From positions 1-64,000 of the forward strand of contig LGRX02024720.1 of NCBI GenBank assembly GCA_001247695.2: 64,000 bases of DNA, written 5' to 3'. Each line of letters opens with the position of its first letter. Positions within the stretch are counted from its first letter, which is position 1. The DNA comes from Cymbomonas tetramitiformis (taxonomy: Eukaryota; Chlorophyta; Pyramimonadophyceae; Pyramimonadales; Pyramimonadaceae). The position numbers and the translations under genes are program-made. Shown piece after piece: positions 46,303 through 57,746 of this stretch. The notes under the pieces are model-generated. The model worked only from the letters and a program-made list of their open reading frames with translations, was not told the DNA's origin and searched no databases.

Positions 46303-47139
46303 TTATTGCAGGAGGGTTTGAAGAAAGTCGTTTGATTGCTGCACAGCTTCTGTTTCTGTCATGGTCTCACTGCTCAAGATGTCAACTGTATGCGGGTTAG
46401 TGTTCGAGGTGGTGGCGGTGTTTAACAGAAACACGTCTCGCCTGTTTTTGGTGTGTTGCCTACAGATTCTTGAAAGTTTTTTAAGGAGAGGTTTAATCTT
46501 GCCACGGGGAACACCTATCGTGTTGAGGACAGTACCAAAGAGGGGAGGGAGGTACCCCATAAGTGTAAGTACTTTGGGCCATTTCACGGTGCTTATGAAG
46601 GGCTTGGAATTTGCATTGGTGATTGTCGTGTCATGGTGACCACCATAATAATGCTTAGCATCATTCTGATGATAGGGAGGGTCTTGAGTGGGCCATGGGC
46701 ACAGCGAAGAAGGAAGTACTTTGTCGCTTTCGTTCAGAACTTCATTCCAAATATCAGGGCTGACTCCTGTGTATTCTAGCCTCTTCTCCGTGACTCTGGA
46801 CTTAGGAAGGACATTGAGGAACCATCTGGCAATCTTTTTCTGTGTAGGCCTCCAGTCAAAGGCTGGTTGAGTATCACTGGGTGCACTGTCTATAGCTATG
46901 ATAACGACATCCGAAAAGTCATCCTTATAGCATCCGCCACCTGGAAGAACGTAGGGGTCGTCACCCGTCCAATAACCATGTGGGATAAATGGAATAGTGT
47001 TATGCGGGAATCTGAAAACAAGTTTAAAGCCTTTATCAAACCATCTTTTTTGGTTTTTGGGAGACAGCGGAAGTATCCATGTTCCTGAAAATCCAGGGAC
47101 GGTGTTGGCCGCTTTATGTCCCATTTCCAAGGTAGTCAT
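46303..47139 (-). CDS. Unrecognised 278-residue protein
   Basis: A single open frame MTTLEMGHKAANT... with a Trp/Pro/Gly-rich N-terminal half (FSGTWILPL, IPHGYWTGDDPYVLPGGGCY, DVVIIAIDSAPSD) and a His/Thr-rich C-terminal half (HYYGGHHDTT, then PLLKKLSRICRQHTKNRR). In the same frame it stays open upstream to 47090 (TVISPYKGKSSAVM), where an acceptor-like ccgtag precedes it, so an upstream exon is possible. Codon texture looks protein-like and there is no repeat. I cannot assign a family; a gene from a mobile or viral-like element is one possibility, without direct support. Confidence 0.5.
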   Translation of the reverse strand: MTTLEMGHKAANTVPGFSGTWILPLSPKNQKRWFDKGFKLVFRFPHNTIPFIPHGYWTGDDPYVLPGGGCYKDDFSDVVIIAIDSAPSDTQPAFDWRPTQKKIARWFLNVLPKSRVTEKRLEYTGVSPDIWNEVLNESDKVLPSSLCPWPTQDPPYHQNDAKHYYGGHHDTTITNANSKPFISTVKWPKVLTLMGYLPPLFGTVLNTIGVPRGKIKPLLKKLSRICRQHTKNRRDVFLLNTATTSNTNPHTVDILSSETMTETEAVQQSNDFLQTLLQ

Positions 47140-47199
47140 AACCGCCGAAGATTTGCCCTTATACGGTGAAATAACGGTGGGTATATTCGACTACGGTGG

Positions 47200-47905
47200 G
47201 ATATACGCGTGTTATCATCAGTCTCCACAAACTCTGTGAAGCTGGGACGAGATGCTCGGGTGGTCTCACAGTCTAAGATGCATGAAAATAAAATACAGGG
47301 GTTTTATTTTCCCCACCACCGATGACGGAGCTGACCTGGCACCTTGGGTCGAGGGGTGACAGAAAGACCGTGGCTCCCTCCCTGGGGGACCGTGTCTCCG
47401 TGAATATCATCGCTTCAGGATTATACTGCAAAGAGCGACAATATGAAAAATGTTTACTTTGTGCTCATATCAGGCATATAAACTCGTAAAGCACTGTGAC
47501 ATCTCATAGGATTGTGCCTACCGCTTTCCCCAAAAGCGCTTTCGAGCGCGCGTTCTTCTACATTTCATGCGTTGCTTACACACGGCCTAATCTCTAATCA
47601 GCGAAGCAAGGGAAAAGAGGAGTCAAAATGAGTCCTAAGGTATACATATATTACTCTTTATTTCAGGATCATCTCCTCGCGCCTTCTTGTTCTTGCAAAC
47701 TGTTGGGCTGAATAGGTTTTTGTTTGATTTAGGCGTTCGCAACCCAAACTTCACGAAAGCATTTCTAGTTCGATACTTTGCGGAATCGAGCCAAATCTCC
47801 GGCAAATCGAAAAGGTACACCTCTGAAATTTCATATTTTATCACTCACGACACCTTAAACCTCCATGAACTTGCATATTTGTCCTTGGCTGAGCAGGGTT
47901 TGGCG
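47200..47905. other. No supported gene
   Basis: No motif-bearing frame or repeat was recognised before the hAT-type MITE at 47906. Confidence 0.4.
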
Positions 47906-48840
47906 CAAGGCAGGGTATCGTCGATATCTCCGATAACCGATATATCGATATATCGGCAATATTCCTATTAGTCGATACCATTTTTTCCCGTTATCGGAAT
48001 ATCAATATCAACTAATACCTCTTTACGTAATATCGATATTGATTGATGCCATCGTGTCAGCACGTATTACTATTAGCTTATTATATACATTCTGGGTAAC
48101 ATATCGGAATATTTGAATATCGGCAGGAATCGATCCTTTGGTTACATAGGGTCATGGTTTCATTCGTCCGCCTATAGCCTCTCCAATGCGAACAGAAAGT
48201 GGTCATCGACATGGTTCGAAAGGCTCGATCCATGAGGATCCAGAATAGCAGAATTCGAACTTCGACGCATATGTAAGAATAAGATGGCCCGTGCCAGCCT
48301 CCATGACTAATATGTCCAACTATTTTTCAACTATTTTCAACTAATAGTCGGATTACCATTATGGGTCAATCCCGAGGTCCAAAGCGCAGAAAGAGCAATC
48401 ACACGGACGTGGTTCTGGTCGCAAGGAAAAGTCTGAAGGAAGGCACAATAGCGAGCACTCCTTGATGGCTGCGATGAACTAGGTGTGTAGTGTGATAGTC
48501 AAGAGTGCTAACTCTTGATTGGTGAAAAGTGGTTGCGATAGCAGTCACTAGTTAGAAAGTTGTAGACAGCAATAGCTAGAAATTATTGGACCGGTGTCTA
48601 AAACCATCCGATATATTAGTATATCAGTTTATTGGTATTAACTTATACATTTTTCTAGGCATATCCGAGTATTGCTATCAACTAATAGCCTGGCAGTGAT
48701 TATTGGTATTGGCTGATAACTTATTGAGATTATCGGTATTGACTAATAGCCAGATTTTATTATCAATATCAACTAATTAGTGTTTGGTGGTTATCGGAAA
48801 CAACTAATAGTGCCTCGTACCAGCCGATACCCCCCCCTTG
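47906..48840. mobile_element. hAT-type MITE, family A copy 2
   Basis: The 8-bp duplication gtttggcg (47898-47905, 48841-48848) flanks CAAGGCAGGGTATCG and CGATACCCCCCCTTG ends. Interior arms consist of gatat/tatcg-rich repeats (ataaccgatatatcgatata; tattggtattgactaatag). The central part, about 48150-48560, is unique sequence without a recognised frame. Confidence 0.88.
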
Positions 48841-49125
48841 GTTTGGCGCTGTTTGACGCATTACTTACCCATATAAGAGTAGGCGCACAAGGCGGAGAAA
48901 TGCGCCGAAATGCCTCATCTTTGGCGCATCTTGAAGGTTACCGTAAGCACATTCATATTTCTTTTTGCATACGGTCATGAACCGGCATTAACTTTCGCAA
49001 TATTGCGAGGGGTGTGTGGTATTGTGGCAGAGCGGTGCTCTATCTACTTCCTCACACAAGATTGGGCGTAGAAGGCGGAGGAATGCTCCGAAATGCACGA
49101 TATTTGGAGAAAATGAAAGGTAACA

Positions 49126-49360
49126 TACAGTAATCACTCACCTTTAAGGAACTCCGACGTTAAGGAACCAGCCAGCTTTTTTTTTTTTCTGGTTAAGTTG
49201 ATGAGAAAAGCTGAGTGGCTTTCCTCTCGACAGTGTTAAGAAATAAGAGAATACAGGTGTTAAGCTAAGAAAATGGGGGTCTTGGCGGGGGTACCCAAGT
49301 TGATGAGAAAAGGTGGCGAATTGGAATTTACGGTTTTCTTAAAGGTGAGTGATTACTGTA
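49126..49360. mobile_element. mariner-like MITE, copy 2 (CAGTAATC family)
   Basis: TACAGTAATCACTCACC...GGTGAGTGATTACTGTA with a TA duplication. It shares cagtgttaagaaataagaga and gttaagctaagaaaatgggg with the copy at 10071-10317. Confidence 0.88.
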
Positions 49361-49554
49361 TAGAACTTTCATATTTTCTATTGCATACGTCCATGAACGC
49401 GTCATGAACTTCCGTAATATTGCGTTGGGTAAAGGGTATTGTGGCAGTGGCGCGCATTGCTTGCCCACGCAAGAATAGGCGCACAATGCGGAGGAACATG
49501 CGCCGAAATGCCTCATCTTTTGTCAAGGATATGACCGATGACATATGTATCATA

Positions 49555-49615
49555 CATGCCATACCTGTCATACATGTCATACATGTCATGTCATGTCATG
49601 TCATGTGTCATAATG
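49555..49615. repeat. Short tandem repeat (tgtcatacatgtcat / gtcat)
   Basis: A run of catacatgtcatacatgtca followed by repeated tgtca pentamers. Simple-sequence expansion, no other signal. Confidence 0.8.
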
Positions 49616-50409
49616 ACATACAGTCGTCAAGTATTGTCAGTACGGTCGACTATGACATGTACAGTCAGAATGTCGGTTATCCACCTAAGGTGAGTGACAT
49701 CTGTCATCGAGAGGCCAAGTATATGGCATCGAGATGGCGAAGCAAGATACATCTTTAAAAGAACGAACTGAATCGTTCTGTCAAGACGCATCTTCGCTTC
49801 CAGCATGCACTTAACAACATGCGAGCATCAATGGCTATACCGTCTAGCCGATGCGTCAAGTTCACCTAGTGCTCTCGGGCAAGGCGTGGTATCGATCTTT
49901 CGATATTTCGATATTTCGATATATCGATATATCGAAATATTGATACAGTAATCACCCACCTTTAAGAAAACAGGAGATATGGGGCCAGCCAGCGATATTC
50001 ACCAACTTGGGTACCCCCCGCCCCCGCCGGGCCGGCGTCTGAAAACGCTATGAATAGTGGACCGCGATCTCTTCACTCGCTGGGCATTTCTTAGCCATCC
50101 ACATGGACACGCACCTAGCCGGACATTTTCTTAAAATTATCACTTTTCGAACGATGGACCCTCAGAAATGTGCACAGCCTTAAGGATCTTAAGCAGGATT
50201 TTGATGACGAAATTATTTCGAGACAACATTATCTAGAACCTGAAGGGCATCGTTCCTAGCTAAGCAAGTCAAAAGTTCGCGTAAGAATGCCGCCGTCGTA
50301 CAACCCGCCTCTCAACATCAACTGCCCAATCGTTTTCTTAGCTATAAGAAATGGAGAATCATATCTTAGGCCGGCGGCACCAATATTTCTTATTTTGGTC
50401 CGTGCCATG

Positions 50410-51235
50410 CTAGGTTGGCCAAAACGTGGGCGAAGTTTTATCGTGCCCCCCCCAAATCCGTTTAAACGGACGTTTAATCGTGGGGGGTCTGACGTTACAT
50501 ACTTAAGGCGACGTTACATACTTAAGGCGACGTTACATACTTAAGGATGTCATGTCACCGGATCGATAATCAATATGACATAATTGAGGTCCTCCGATTG
50601 TTCAAATATGGAATTCTTGCCTTTGATCGGCATTCCGCGACATGGCGGGCAACGCGCAAGCCGCAGACTCCTCGACTCTGTAAATGTTTGCACTGCAATA
50701 GGGTCATCGTTGCTCACACACAAAGAATTCGTTGTCATATTGCTGCCCAGCGCAACGGGGGAATCGACATATGTCTTGGCCTTATCGCGTCTCCATCGTA
50801 TGCCGAGGCTAACTCCGAGGAGAAGGCAGAACGGGTGACACGGTTTCGTGAAGCCAGGAAGCGTTGCCAAGTGTTGTGTGCACTCTGCACAATTATCTAG
50901 CGCACGCTCCTAGCTAGACTCCTGCTACACTTCAAATACATACCGTAACAAAGTGTGTCTTCTGTCTTGACATGATGTTGTGTTGATGTCTAGGTACTAG
51001 GTTCTTTACTCGTTAGCAATGTGCATCAACGGGGAGAGGCACCTGGATACCTTGTAATGCTTATAAAATGCTATAATAAAAGTCAAACAAATGACCATAT
51101 ATAAGGGTTCTATCGCCTGTCCAGTTCCCACCACTATGAATATGCAATAATCGGCAAAGTTTAATCGTGACCCCCCCCAAATACGTTTAAACGTAAGTTT
51201 AATCGTGGGGGGGGGTGACGTTTTGGCCAACCTAG
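50410..51235. mobile_element. 826-bp hAT element nested in the mariner-like element
   Basis: The 8-bp duplication gtgccatg (50402-50409, 51236-51243) flanks perfect inverted ends CTAGGTTGGCCAAAACGT / ACGTTTTGGCCAACCTAG. Inner repeats of aaa(t/c)-cgtttaaacg type near both ends (50455-50500, 51175-51215) strengthen the foldback. It carries a BED-finger frame and no catalytic core. Confidence 0.92.
50547..50900 (+). CDS. Orphan BED-type zinc finger fragment in the nested hAT element
   Basis: A 117-residue frame. After an unremarkable start it reads LCKCLHCNRVIVAHTQRIRCH, i.e. C-x2-C followed by basic residues and a spaced His, as in N-terminal BED fingers of hAT transposases. The rest (RNGGIDICLG, then a charged KAERVTRFREARKR) has no catalytic core, so the element keeps only the DNA-binding end. 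It may be a truncated relic or a small repressor-like protein (inference). Confidence 0.45.
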   Translation: MSCHRIDNQYDIIEVLRLFKYGILAFDRHSATWRATRKPQTPRLCKCLHCNRVIVAHTQRIRCHIAAQRNGGIDICLGLIASPSYAEANSEEKAERVTRFREARKRCQVLCALCTII

Positions 51236-52338
51236 GTGCCATGACCTTCAAAAAAACCAACGATATTCACCAACTTGGGTACCCCCCGAGCTGGCTACTT
51301 TCTTATCGTCGGGTGTTCTTAACGGTGAGTGATTACTGTATCGATTGATATTAATTTTTGTGCATATCGAAATATTGAATATTGATCGATCGGACGGGCG
51401 AAAATATCGTTATTGATCAATATCGTGAATGGAAATGTCGATAGTGATCAATACTAAGACGGCAGATATTGATATTGATCAATATGACGGCGAGAAATCG
51501 CCATATCGATATATTGATATATTGAACGGGAGCGTTGACAGGGTGGCAAATTTTTGCTTCGATCCCGAGATAGCTGTTTTGCTGCCTATTATTGGTCATT
51601 TATCCACCCCCCCACCCCCCCATCGATTCTGCGATTGCCGTTTCGCTTCCCATGACTGGTCCTTACCTCTTATGGTCTCGTAGGATACACATATTTAATT
51701 TTTTTAATGGGCCTCGTGACCAGCACCTACTCCTCATACCCATCATGGGCAAACGCGGTCGTGGCAAGCGCCCATTACGGGGCGCAGAAGATGTATTGTT
51801 TTGCCAGGGGCCTGTTCAGTAATTGGCAGTATCAATATATCGATCCATATATTGTGTGAACGGTTAACATATTGCTATTGATTGATATTCACCTTTAGAA
51901 TATTGATATTGATTGATATTCATCCTTAGAATATTGATATTGATTGATATTCAACCTTGGAATATTGATATTTATTGATATACGGCTAGAATATATTGAT
52001 ATTGATCGATACCCTGAGCCGATATATTGATATTGATCAATATGATTTTTGAAATATCGAAAAAATATCAATACGCCAAAAACACTTCGATACCACGCCC
52101 TGCTCTCGGGTTCACAACCCGATGGTGGTAACGCGTGCGACGCGTGAGAGCACTAGAGTATATGAGGAGCATTGGGCTCAAGCAGGCACTTTTGGTCCCC
52201 AGATTGCTGCACTCATACCCACCAAACTCTTGCGCGTTGCTGTTACAGTTCAATAACAGCCGTGCCATACATCTGGTCCATCCAGGACCGTGACAGTGGT
52301 ATCTCTTCGCTCAGGCGAGAACGCACTAGAACAAGGTT

Positions 52339-52402
52339 TTTGCTTAAGTTTGCTTAAGTTTTCTTAAGTTTTCTTAAGTTTGCTTAAGTTTGCTTAAGTC
52401 GG
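52339..52402. repeat. 11-bp tandem repeat (tttgcttaagt), about 6 copies
   Basis: Units alternate between tttgcttaagt and tttcttaagt. Simple tandem array with no coding context. Confidence 0.85.
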
Positions 52403-52911
52403 TATAAATCGGTAGAATTATACACCCGATGACATAGGAATGTCACCAAGCAAGCTCGCTTCAGGATGCCCCAGGGTTCACGCGAGAGCCCCAGAATGAC
52501 TGGCGCGATGCCAGGAGATATGACTCGAAGAGGCTGGGTTTGTAAAAGGCCAAAGATTTGTCTGGCAGTCGACGATGAGTAATTATATACACTGAATCAG
52601 TCGAGGTATAAAAGTTTGTGGCAACCTGATTCGCGAAGGCTCGCGTGCACTATACATATATGTCAGGGAATGTCGTGAATGGGGAAAGCCTGTCAGTGGT
52701 ATAGTCCAATCAAGATCGCGATCGTCATCATACCCACGCATGTGACATATATACTGTAAAATTATAAATACTTGGAACGCTCGATTTCAAATCAGGCGAG
52801 GGTTTAAACTGCGGCGGGCGGGGCTTATTCTTTCTTTCGAAAGAGAAGGTTTTTTTACCACCTTCCCTTTCCGCCCTAGTAGAAATTTTGAAGTTTGAAT
52901 ATATAATAAAC

Positions 52912-55900
52912 ATGGCGTCTTCTCCTCCCGTACGTGCGTCTGGCAGCAATCGCGCAGCAAGACTCCTTGCTGCGGCGGAACGCTCCAACGGCGGGAACGG
53001 GGGAGATCCACCGGTGCGAGCTTCAGTTTAAATTTTGTGAAACATCATGGTCTTAGACCGACGTTTTTCGTTGGGCGTGTTTTGCGTTTGTTTCCCCCCC
53101 ACACACACAGTCGGGTTATCGGGTGTGCAGGTTGTGGGGCAAGCTGCCCAAGCCGGTGCAGCAGCCGCGTTGGACCTGAATATGGACGTCAACGAGGAGC
53201 CCGCGGGTGAAGAAGGCGGCGCTCCTGAAGAGCCTGCAGAACCGACGGTGAGTTTTCTGTGGCTTTGTGATTTGCTTTATGAACCTGCTTGCTTATCTTA
53301 AAATACGGTCCGCCGTCGGAAAAAAGAGACGTGGGTACAAGCGTGGCTCTCGACGAGGTGCCGGTGGGTCGGGAGCGGCGTGCGCGTGGCCTGATTCAAG
53401 GCTCGCTGCGCGCCCCCTGTACCCGTGGCTACTCGTCATCAATGCATTTTCGGTCGGGGTAGTTGAGGATCCCAGCCGGTGGGTTAGGAGAGGCGTGCGC
53501 GTGTCCTTGTTATTCAAGGCTCGAGGCGCGCCCCCGGACCCGTGGCTCGGTTGAAACGGGGTGTGGTAGCTGGAATTTTTGAGGTTGTTTCGGGTTGGTG
53601 CGGCAGACCGTGGGCGTAAATGGGTAGGGCACATTGAATATGTATGGTGCGGTGTGAGGACAACTCCTCTGACACGCGACCATAAGGGGGTGTGGCCGGT
53701 AGGATCTATGCGGTTGTTTTGGGTCGGTGCGGCAGACCGTGGGCGTAAATGGGTAGGGCACATTGAATATGTATGGTGCGGTGTGAGGACAACTCCTCTA
53801 ACACGCGACCATAAAAAGGGGGTGTGGCCGGTAGGATGTATGTGTTTGTTTTGGGTCGGCGCGGCAGACCGTGGGCGCATGTGGGTTGGGCAAGTCGAAT
53901 ATATATGGTGCGGTGTGAGGACAGCTCCTCTGACACGCGACCATAATAAGGGGGTGTGGCCGGTAGGATGTATGTGGTTGTTTCGGTTTGGTGCGGTGGA
54001 CGGTGGGCGCATGTGGGTTGGGCACACCGAATATCTATGGTGCGGTGTGAGGACAAATCCTCTGACACGCGACCATAACAAGGGGGTGTGGCCGGTAGGA
54101 TGTATGTGTGTTGTTTTGGGTCGGTGCGGTGGACCGTGGGCGCATGTGGGTTGGGCACACCGAATATCTATGGTGCGGTGTGAGGACAAATCCTCTGACA
54201 CGCGACCATAACAAGGGGGTGTGGCCGGTAGGATGTATGTGTTGTTTTGGGTCGGTGCGGTGGACCGTGGGCGCATGTGGGTTGGGCACACGGAATATAT
54301 ATGGTGCGGTGTGAGGACAGCTCCTCTGACACGCGACCATATTAAGGGGGTGTGGCCGGTAGGATGTATGTGTTTGTTTCGGGTCGGTGCGGTGGACCGT
54401 GGGCGCATGTGGGTTGGGCACACGAATATATATGGTGCGGTGTGAGGACAGCTCCTCTGACACGCGACCATAATAAGGGGGTGTGGCCGGTAGGATGTAT
54501 GTGGTTGTTTCGGTTTGGTGCGGTGGACGGTGGGCGCATGTGGGTTGGGCACACCGAATATCTATGGTGCGGTGTGAGGACAGCTCCTCTGACACGCGAC
54601 CATAATAAGGGGGTGTGGCCGGTAGGATGTATGTGGTTGTTTCGGTTTGGTGCGGTGGACGGTGGGCGCATGTGGGTTGGGCACACCGAATATCTATGGT
54701 GCAGGTGTGAGGACAGCTCCTCTGACACGCGACCATATTAAGGGGGTGTGGCCGGTAGGATGTATGTGTTGTTTCGGGTCGGTGCGGTGGACCGTGGGCG
54801 CATGTGGGTTGGGCACACGAATATATATGGTGCGGTGTGAGGACAGCTCCTCTGACACGCGACCATAACAAGGGGGTGTGGCCGGTAGGATGTAGATGTG
54901 TGTGTTTGTTTTGGGTCGGTGCGGTGGACCGTGGGCGCATGTGGTTGGGCACACCGAATATCTATGGTGCGGTGTGAGGACAAATCCTCTGACACGCGAC
55001 CATAACAAGGGGGTGTGGCCGGTAGGATGTAGAAGTGTGTGTTTGTTTCGGGTCGGTGCGGTGGACCGTGGGCGCATGTGGGTTGGGCACACGGAATATA
55101 TATGGTGCGGTGTGAGGACAGCTCCTCTGACACGCGACCATATTAAGGGGGTGTGGCCGGTAGGATGTATGTGGTTGTTTCGGGTTGGTGCGGCGGACCG
55201 TGGGCGCATGTGGGTAGGGCACACGGAATATATATGCTGCGGTGTGAGGACAGCTCCTGTGACACGCGACCATAAAAAGGGGGTGTGGCCGGTAGAATGT
55301 ATGTGGTTGTTTCGGGCCGGTGCGGCAGACCGTGGGCGCATGTGGGTTGTGGCGTGTGGTATGTGTGTAACATCATTAAACCTAATACTAGGTCTGATAG
55401 GGGAGGGCCGTGGCTGCACCTTTTGCAAGACCAAGAAACGCAAAACCCGCAGCCGTAACAACAAGTCCAAGCGTCTTAAGAAAAAATAGTGAAGTTGAAA
55501 AGGGCACATACTGCACTTGAAGCTTCTGTCGAGGAGGAGAAACCCCTTCCACAAGCACCGCTTCCCATATTCGTGGGTGGTTGCTCGGAGTACTACTCCC
55601 AGCTCACGTCCGAGAACAGTCGTCACCCACGCACAACCGCCTGGCGTTACGGCCCGGATATCGTGCGCACTCTGGCGCAGAACTGCAACCTGGGTGAAGT
55701 CTCCTACAATATGGTCACGTTCTCAAATCCCTTAGGTCCGGCGAAAAAATGCGACGGCGGTTTCGCGTCAACCAGAGTCGGTTGCACCCTCAACGGCACA
55801 GTTCCTCTGGTGTACAAAGAGTTCAGTCTAAAGCACTGGCCAAGCGCGTCAACCCGCTTTTCCGAGTTTGCTCGGGAACTATACATGACGACCCTCGCCT

Positions 55901-56628
55901 CGAATTCAGCTCCGCAGTACGTGTCGCCCATACTCCACTTCGGTTTGCGCCAGCTTGGCGAACGAGAACGTCCCGCATGTGCACCGTTCTTACTTTCCAT
56001 GGACCACGGCATCTCCCTGGACGCCTTCCTGGCACAACCGCCCGTGGCTGTTACCATGACCTTCAAGAGAGACCTGTGCACCAGAATCTTGACAGGCTTT
56101 GCTGCGCTGCATGCAGCCGGTATCTCCCACGGGGACGTCCGGGCAACAAACATGGTGCTTTCCCCGACGAGGCCCGACAGCTTGGTCATCATCGACTTCG
56201 GGTTATCAAGGCGGCAGCATAAGGAAGGGCTGCCTGAAGATCACTACCGAAGGCACCGATGGACCTCTGGAACGCCCGCAGATGCACATCAGAAGCCTGG
56301 ATCAGTGTATGCGCCGGAGTACAGTCATGGAGGACCGACATCTGCAACCGACATGTGGGCGATTGCCCCGATCCTCGTGCGCATCTTGATTCGAGATTCA
56401 GAAGACGCCCTGAGGAGAGTTAATGATGATGCCACCAAAGCGACTGTGCATGACATCCTGGGGAAGCGGTCAAGCACTAACTGTGTCAGCCGTGCAATCT
56501 GGAACCCAGTTATGGACTGCGCGCACCGCGAGCCCGGGAAACGGCCAACCGCCGCTAGCCTTGCCCGTCTTTTTGTGGCCTCCGAGGCGGCTACCGATGG
56601 CAAGTTAGTCCGTCGGGGAAAGCAATAA
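52912..56628 (+). CDS. Protein kinase-like gene, three exons around a minisatellite intron
   Basis: Exon 1 52912-53013 (MASSPPVRASGSNRAARLL), exon 2 53131-53247 (acidic, NEEPAGEEGGAPEEPAEP) and a long last exon to the stop at 56628. Joining exon 2 (phase 0) to the AG at 55493-55494 continues in the kinase frame (KRAHTALEAS). The kinase region has a candidate ATP-anchoring Lys (LVYKEFSLKH), a Glu (FARELYM), an HGD-type catalytic loop (HGDVRATNMVL), the metal-binding DFG (VIIDFGLS), an APE-like YAPEY and DMWAI, so it looks catalytically complete. HGD...DFGLS resembles Bud32-type loops, but the APE segment does not fit that family. No in-frame ATG exists early in the last exon, which supports the upstream exons. 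An alternative acceptor would end the protein in a basic tail (CTFCKTKKRKTRSR) at 55489. Confidence 0.72.
53560..55360. repeat. About 131-bp minisatellite, 13-14 copies, inside the kinase intron
   Basis: The unit includes gtgtggccggtaggatgtat, tcggtgcggtggaccgtggg, cgcatgtgggttgggcacac and gaggacagctcctctgacac. Units are about 90% alike with small indels. It produces long false frames on both strands (for example 419 residues at 53293-54552). It lies between exon 2 and the last exon of the kinase gene. Confidence 0.95.
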
Positions 56629-56668
56629 GCGCCTATGGATGCCAACCTAGGAGGTAGGTTCGTCGCTG

Positions 56669-57746
56669 ATGTGCTCGTATAGGGTATTGGATGATGTTCA
56701 TATGTTGCCGCCTGATGCCTGCATTGCGGCTGCAATGCTGCCTTCCTGGCATGCGATAAATCACAGCGATCGAACCAGTCGAATGCAGATGGTTGGTTTT
56801 TTCACTTCTGAAAACCTGCGTACCATGCCTTTTGCCGCAGGTAACATCCACACCTCGTCACGCGTATTGCAGCCAGGTTGGCTTGGAGCGGTGGTCTCTC
56901 TTGAAAATCTGGACGCTTGAGCAACGCCGTCTTGCTGGTGGGTTATGGCCTGAGAGCTCGGCGGACTCCTTTGCGTTGCACGCGCAAAGCTTGCTGCTGG
57001 ACGTCTTTGGTGATCAACATCTTCATCACGCTCTATTCGTGAAGGCCGGGGACTGTCCGCTGACCCCCTCCGCCAACTTTTTCGAGTTTGCAGGGTGGCC
57101 GCGGAGCGGCTGGTCTGTGCCCCAATTGGGACACCCCTACGGCCTACGGGGCCTGCTACGACTTCGTGTATATGCCACGCCCCTCGACGGCAGCGGTTGC
57201 CATGGTTGGTGGGGGGAGGTTGTGCTTGTTCACGGTCCGTGGGGTCACCCTCGGTTACACTTCACCAACGTCTTCCAATCGTTTTTTGGGACGCAACTTC
57301 ACCGAGAGCTTACAGATGCCCCCTCCATTTCAGATGACTCCCCTCTCCTTCCTGTCAGCCGTCTCTTGACCTACGCGGAGCTTGGCGTTCAAGTAGATGC
57401 AGTGAACGCCAAGTGTGCGGCGTTCTCAGCTTGGCGTGCCACCGCACTTCGGATTGGCCGATGCTCATTGTGCAAGACCAGGCTGCCTCGTGGAACCAGG
57501 AGGCGGTGCCCATGCCGGCAAGTACGCTACTGTGACATAGTCTGGCAGCGTGCGCATTGGAGAGCGCTGTTTGGGCATAGGATGGAGTGCACGGCCCGCA
57601 AACCGCCGGCACCTTGGAGGTGGACCATTGAGGATCACCTAGCTTTTATGACAAATTGGAATTGTGATAGTGTTAATAACGAGGCAACAGCTAATTGGCA
57701 ACAGCTAATAACACTCTTGATTAGTGAGGCAGAACACGATATGTGA
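56669..57746 (+). CDS. MYND zinc-finger protein 1
   Basis: The main exon runs from about 56878 to the stop at 57746. It has no ATG before the zinc finger, so translation must start upstream. A candidate first exon, 56669-56790 (MCSYRVLDDVHMLPPDAC), joins in phase 0 across a short intron with a weak donor. The C-terminal finger reads CSLCKTRLPRGTRRRCPCRQ, VRYCDIVWQRAHW, HRMEC: C-x2-C...C-x-C...C-x3-(C replaced)...H...C. The fourth Cys position is occupied by Val-Trp, so the finger may be degenerate. MYND fingers bind proline-containing peptides. The N-terminal half, Trp/Gly/His-rich, is unrecognised. It sits directly after the kinase gene and before a second MYND gene. Confidence 0.7.

Larger units (their letters stand above)
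49944..51340. mobile_element. mariner-like element, copy 3, nested in family A copy 3
   Basis: TACAGTAATCACCCACC at the left and GGTGAGTGATTACTGTA at the right, TA duplicated. Sub-terminal blocks match (gatattcaccaacttgggta appears near both ends, in direct orientation at 49997 and 51252). After subtracting the inner hAT element it is about 560 bp. Confidence 0.87.
49880..52102. mobile_element. hAT-type MITE, family A copy 3, hosting two nested elements
   Basis: The 8-bp duplication ctctcggg (49872-49879, 52103-52110) flanks CAAGGCGTGGTATCGA and, reading inwards on the other strand, CAGGGCGTGGTATCGA. The arms are atatcgatat/attgatatcaat-rich. It contains the mariner-like element 49944-51340. 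CAGGG-type ends with 8-bp duplications are the hAT hallmark. Confidence 0.9.

Noticed and set aside
47090..47168. Walker A motif (YKGKSS) ahead of the 278-residue protein
   Set aside because: The Gly/Ala five positions before GKS is missing, and no Walker B or other NTPase motif follows.
53293..55626. Long - strand frames rich in His/Pro/Thr (up to 419 residues)
   Set aside because: Shadow frames of the 131-bp minisatellite; the same repeat is open on the + strand too.
55489..55710. GTG start for the kinase at 55489
   Set aside because: A eukaryotic gene is unlikely to start at GTG, and splice-phase evidence supports entry from exon 2 at 55495.
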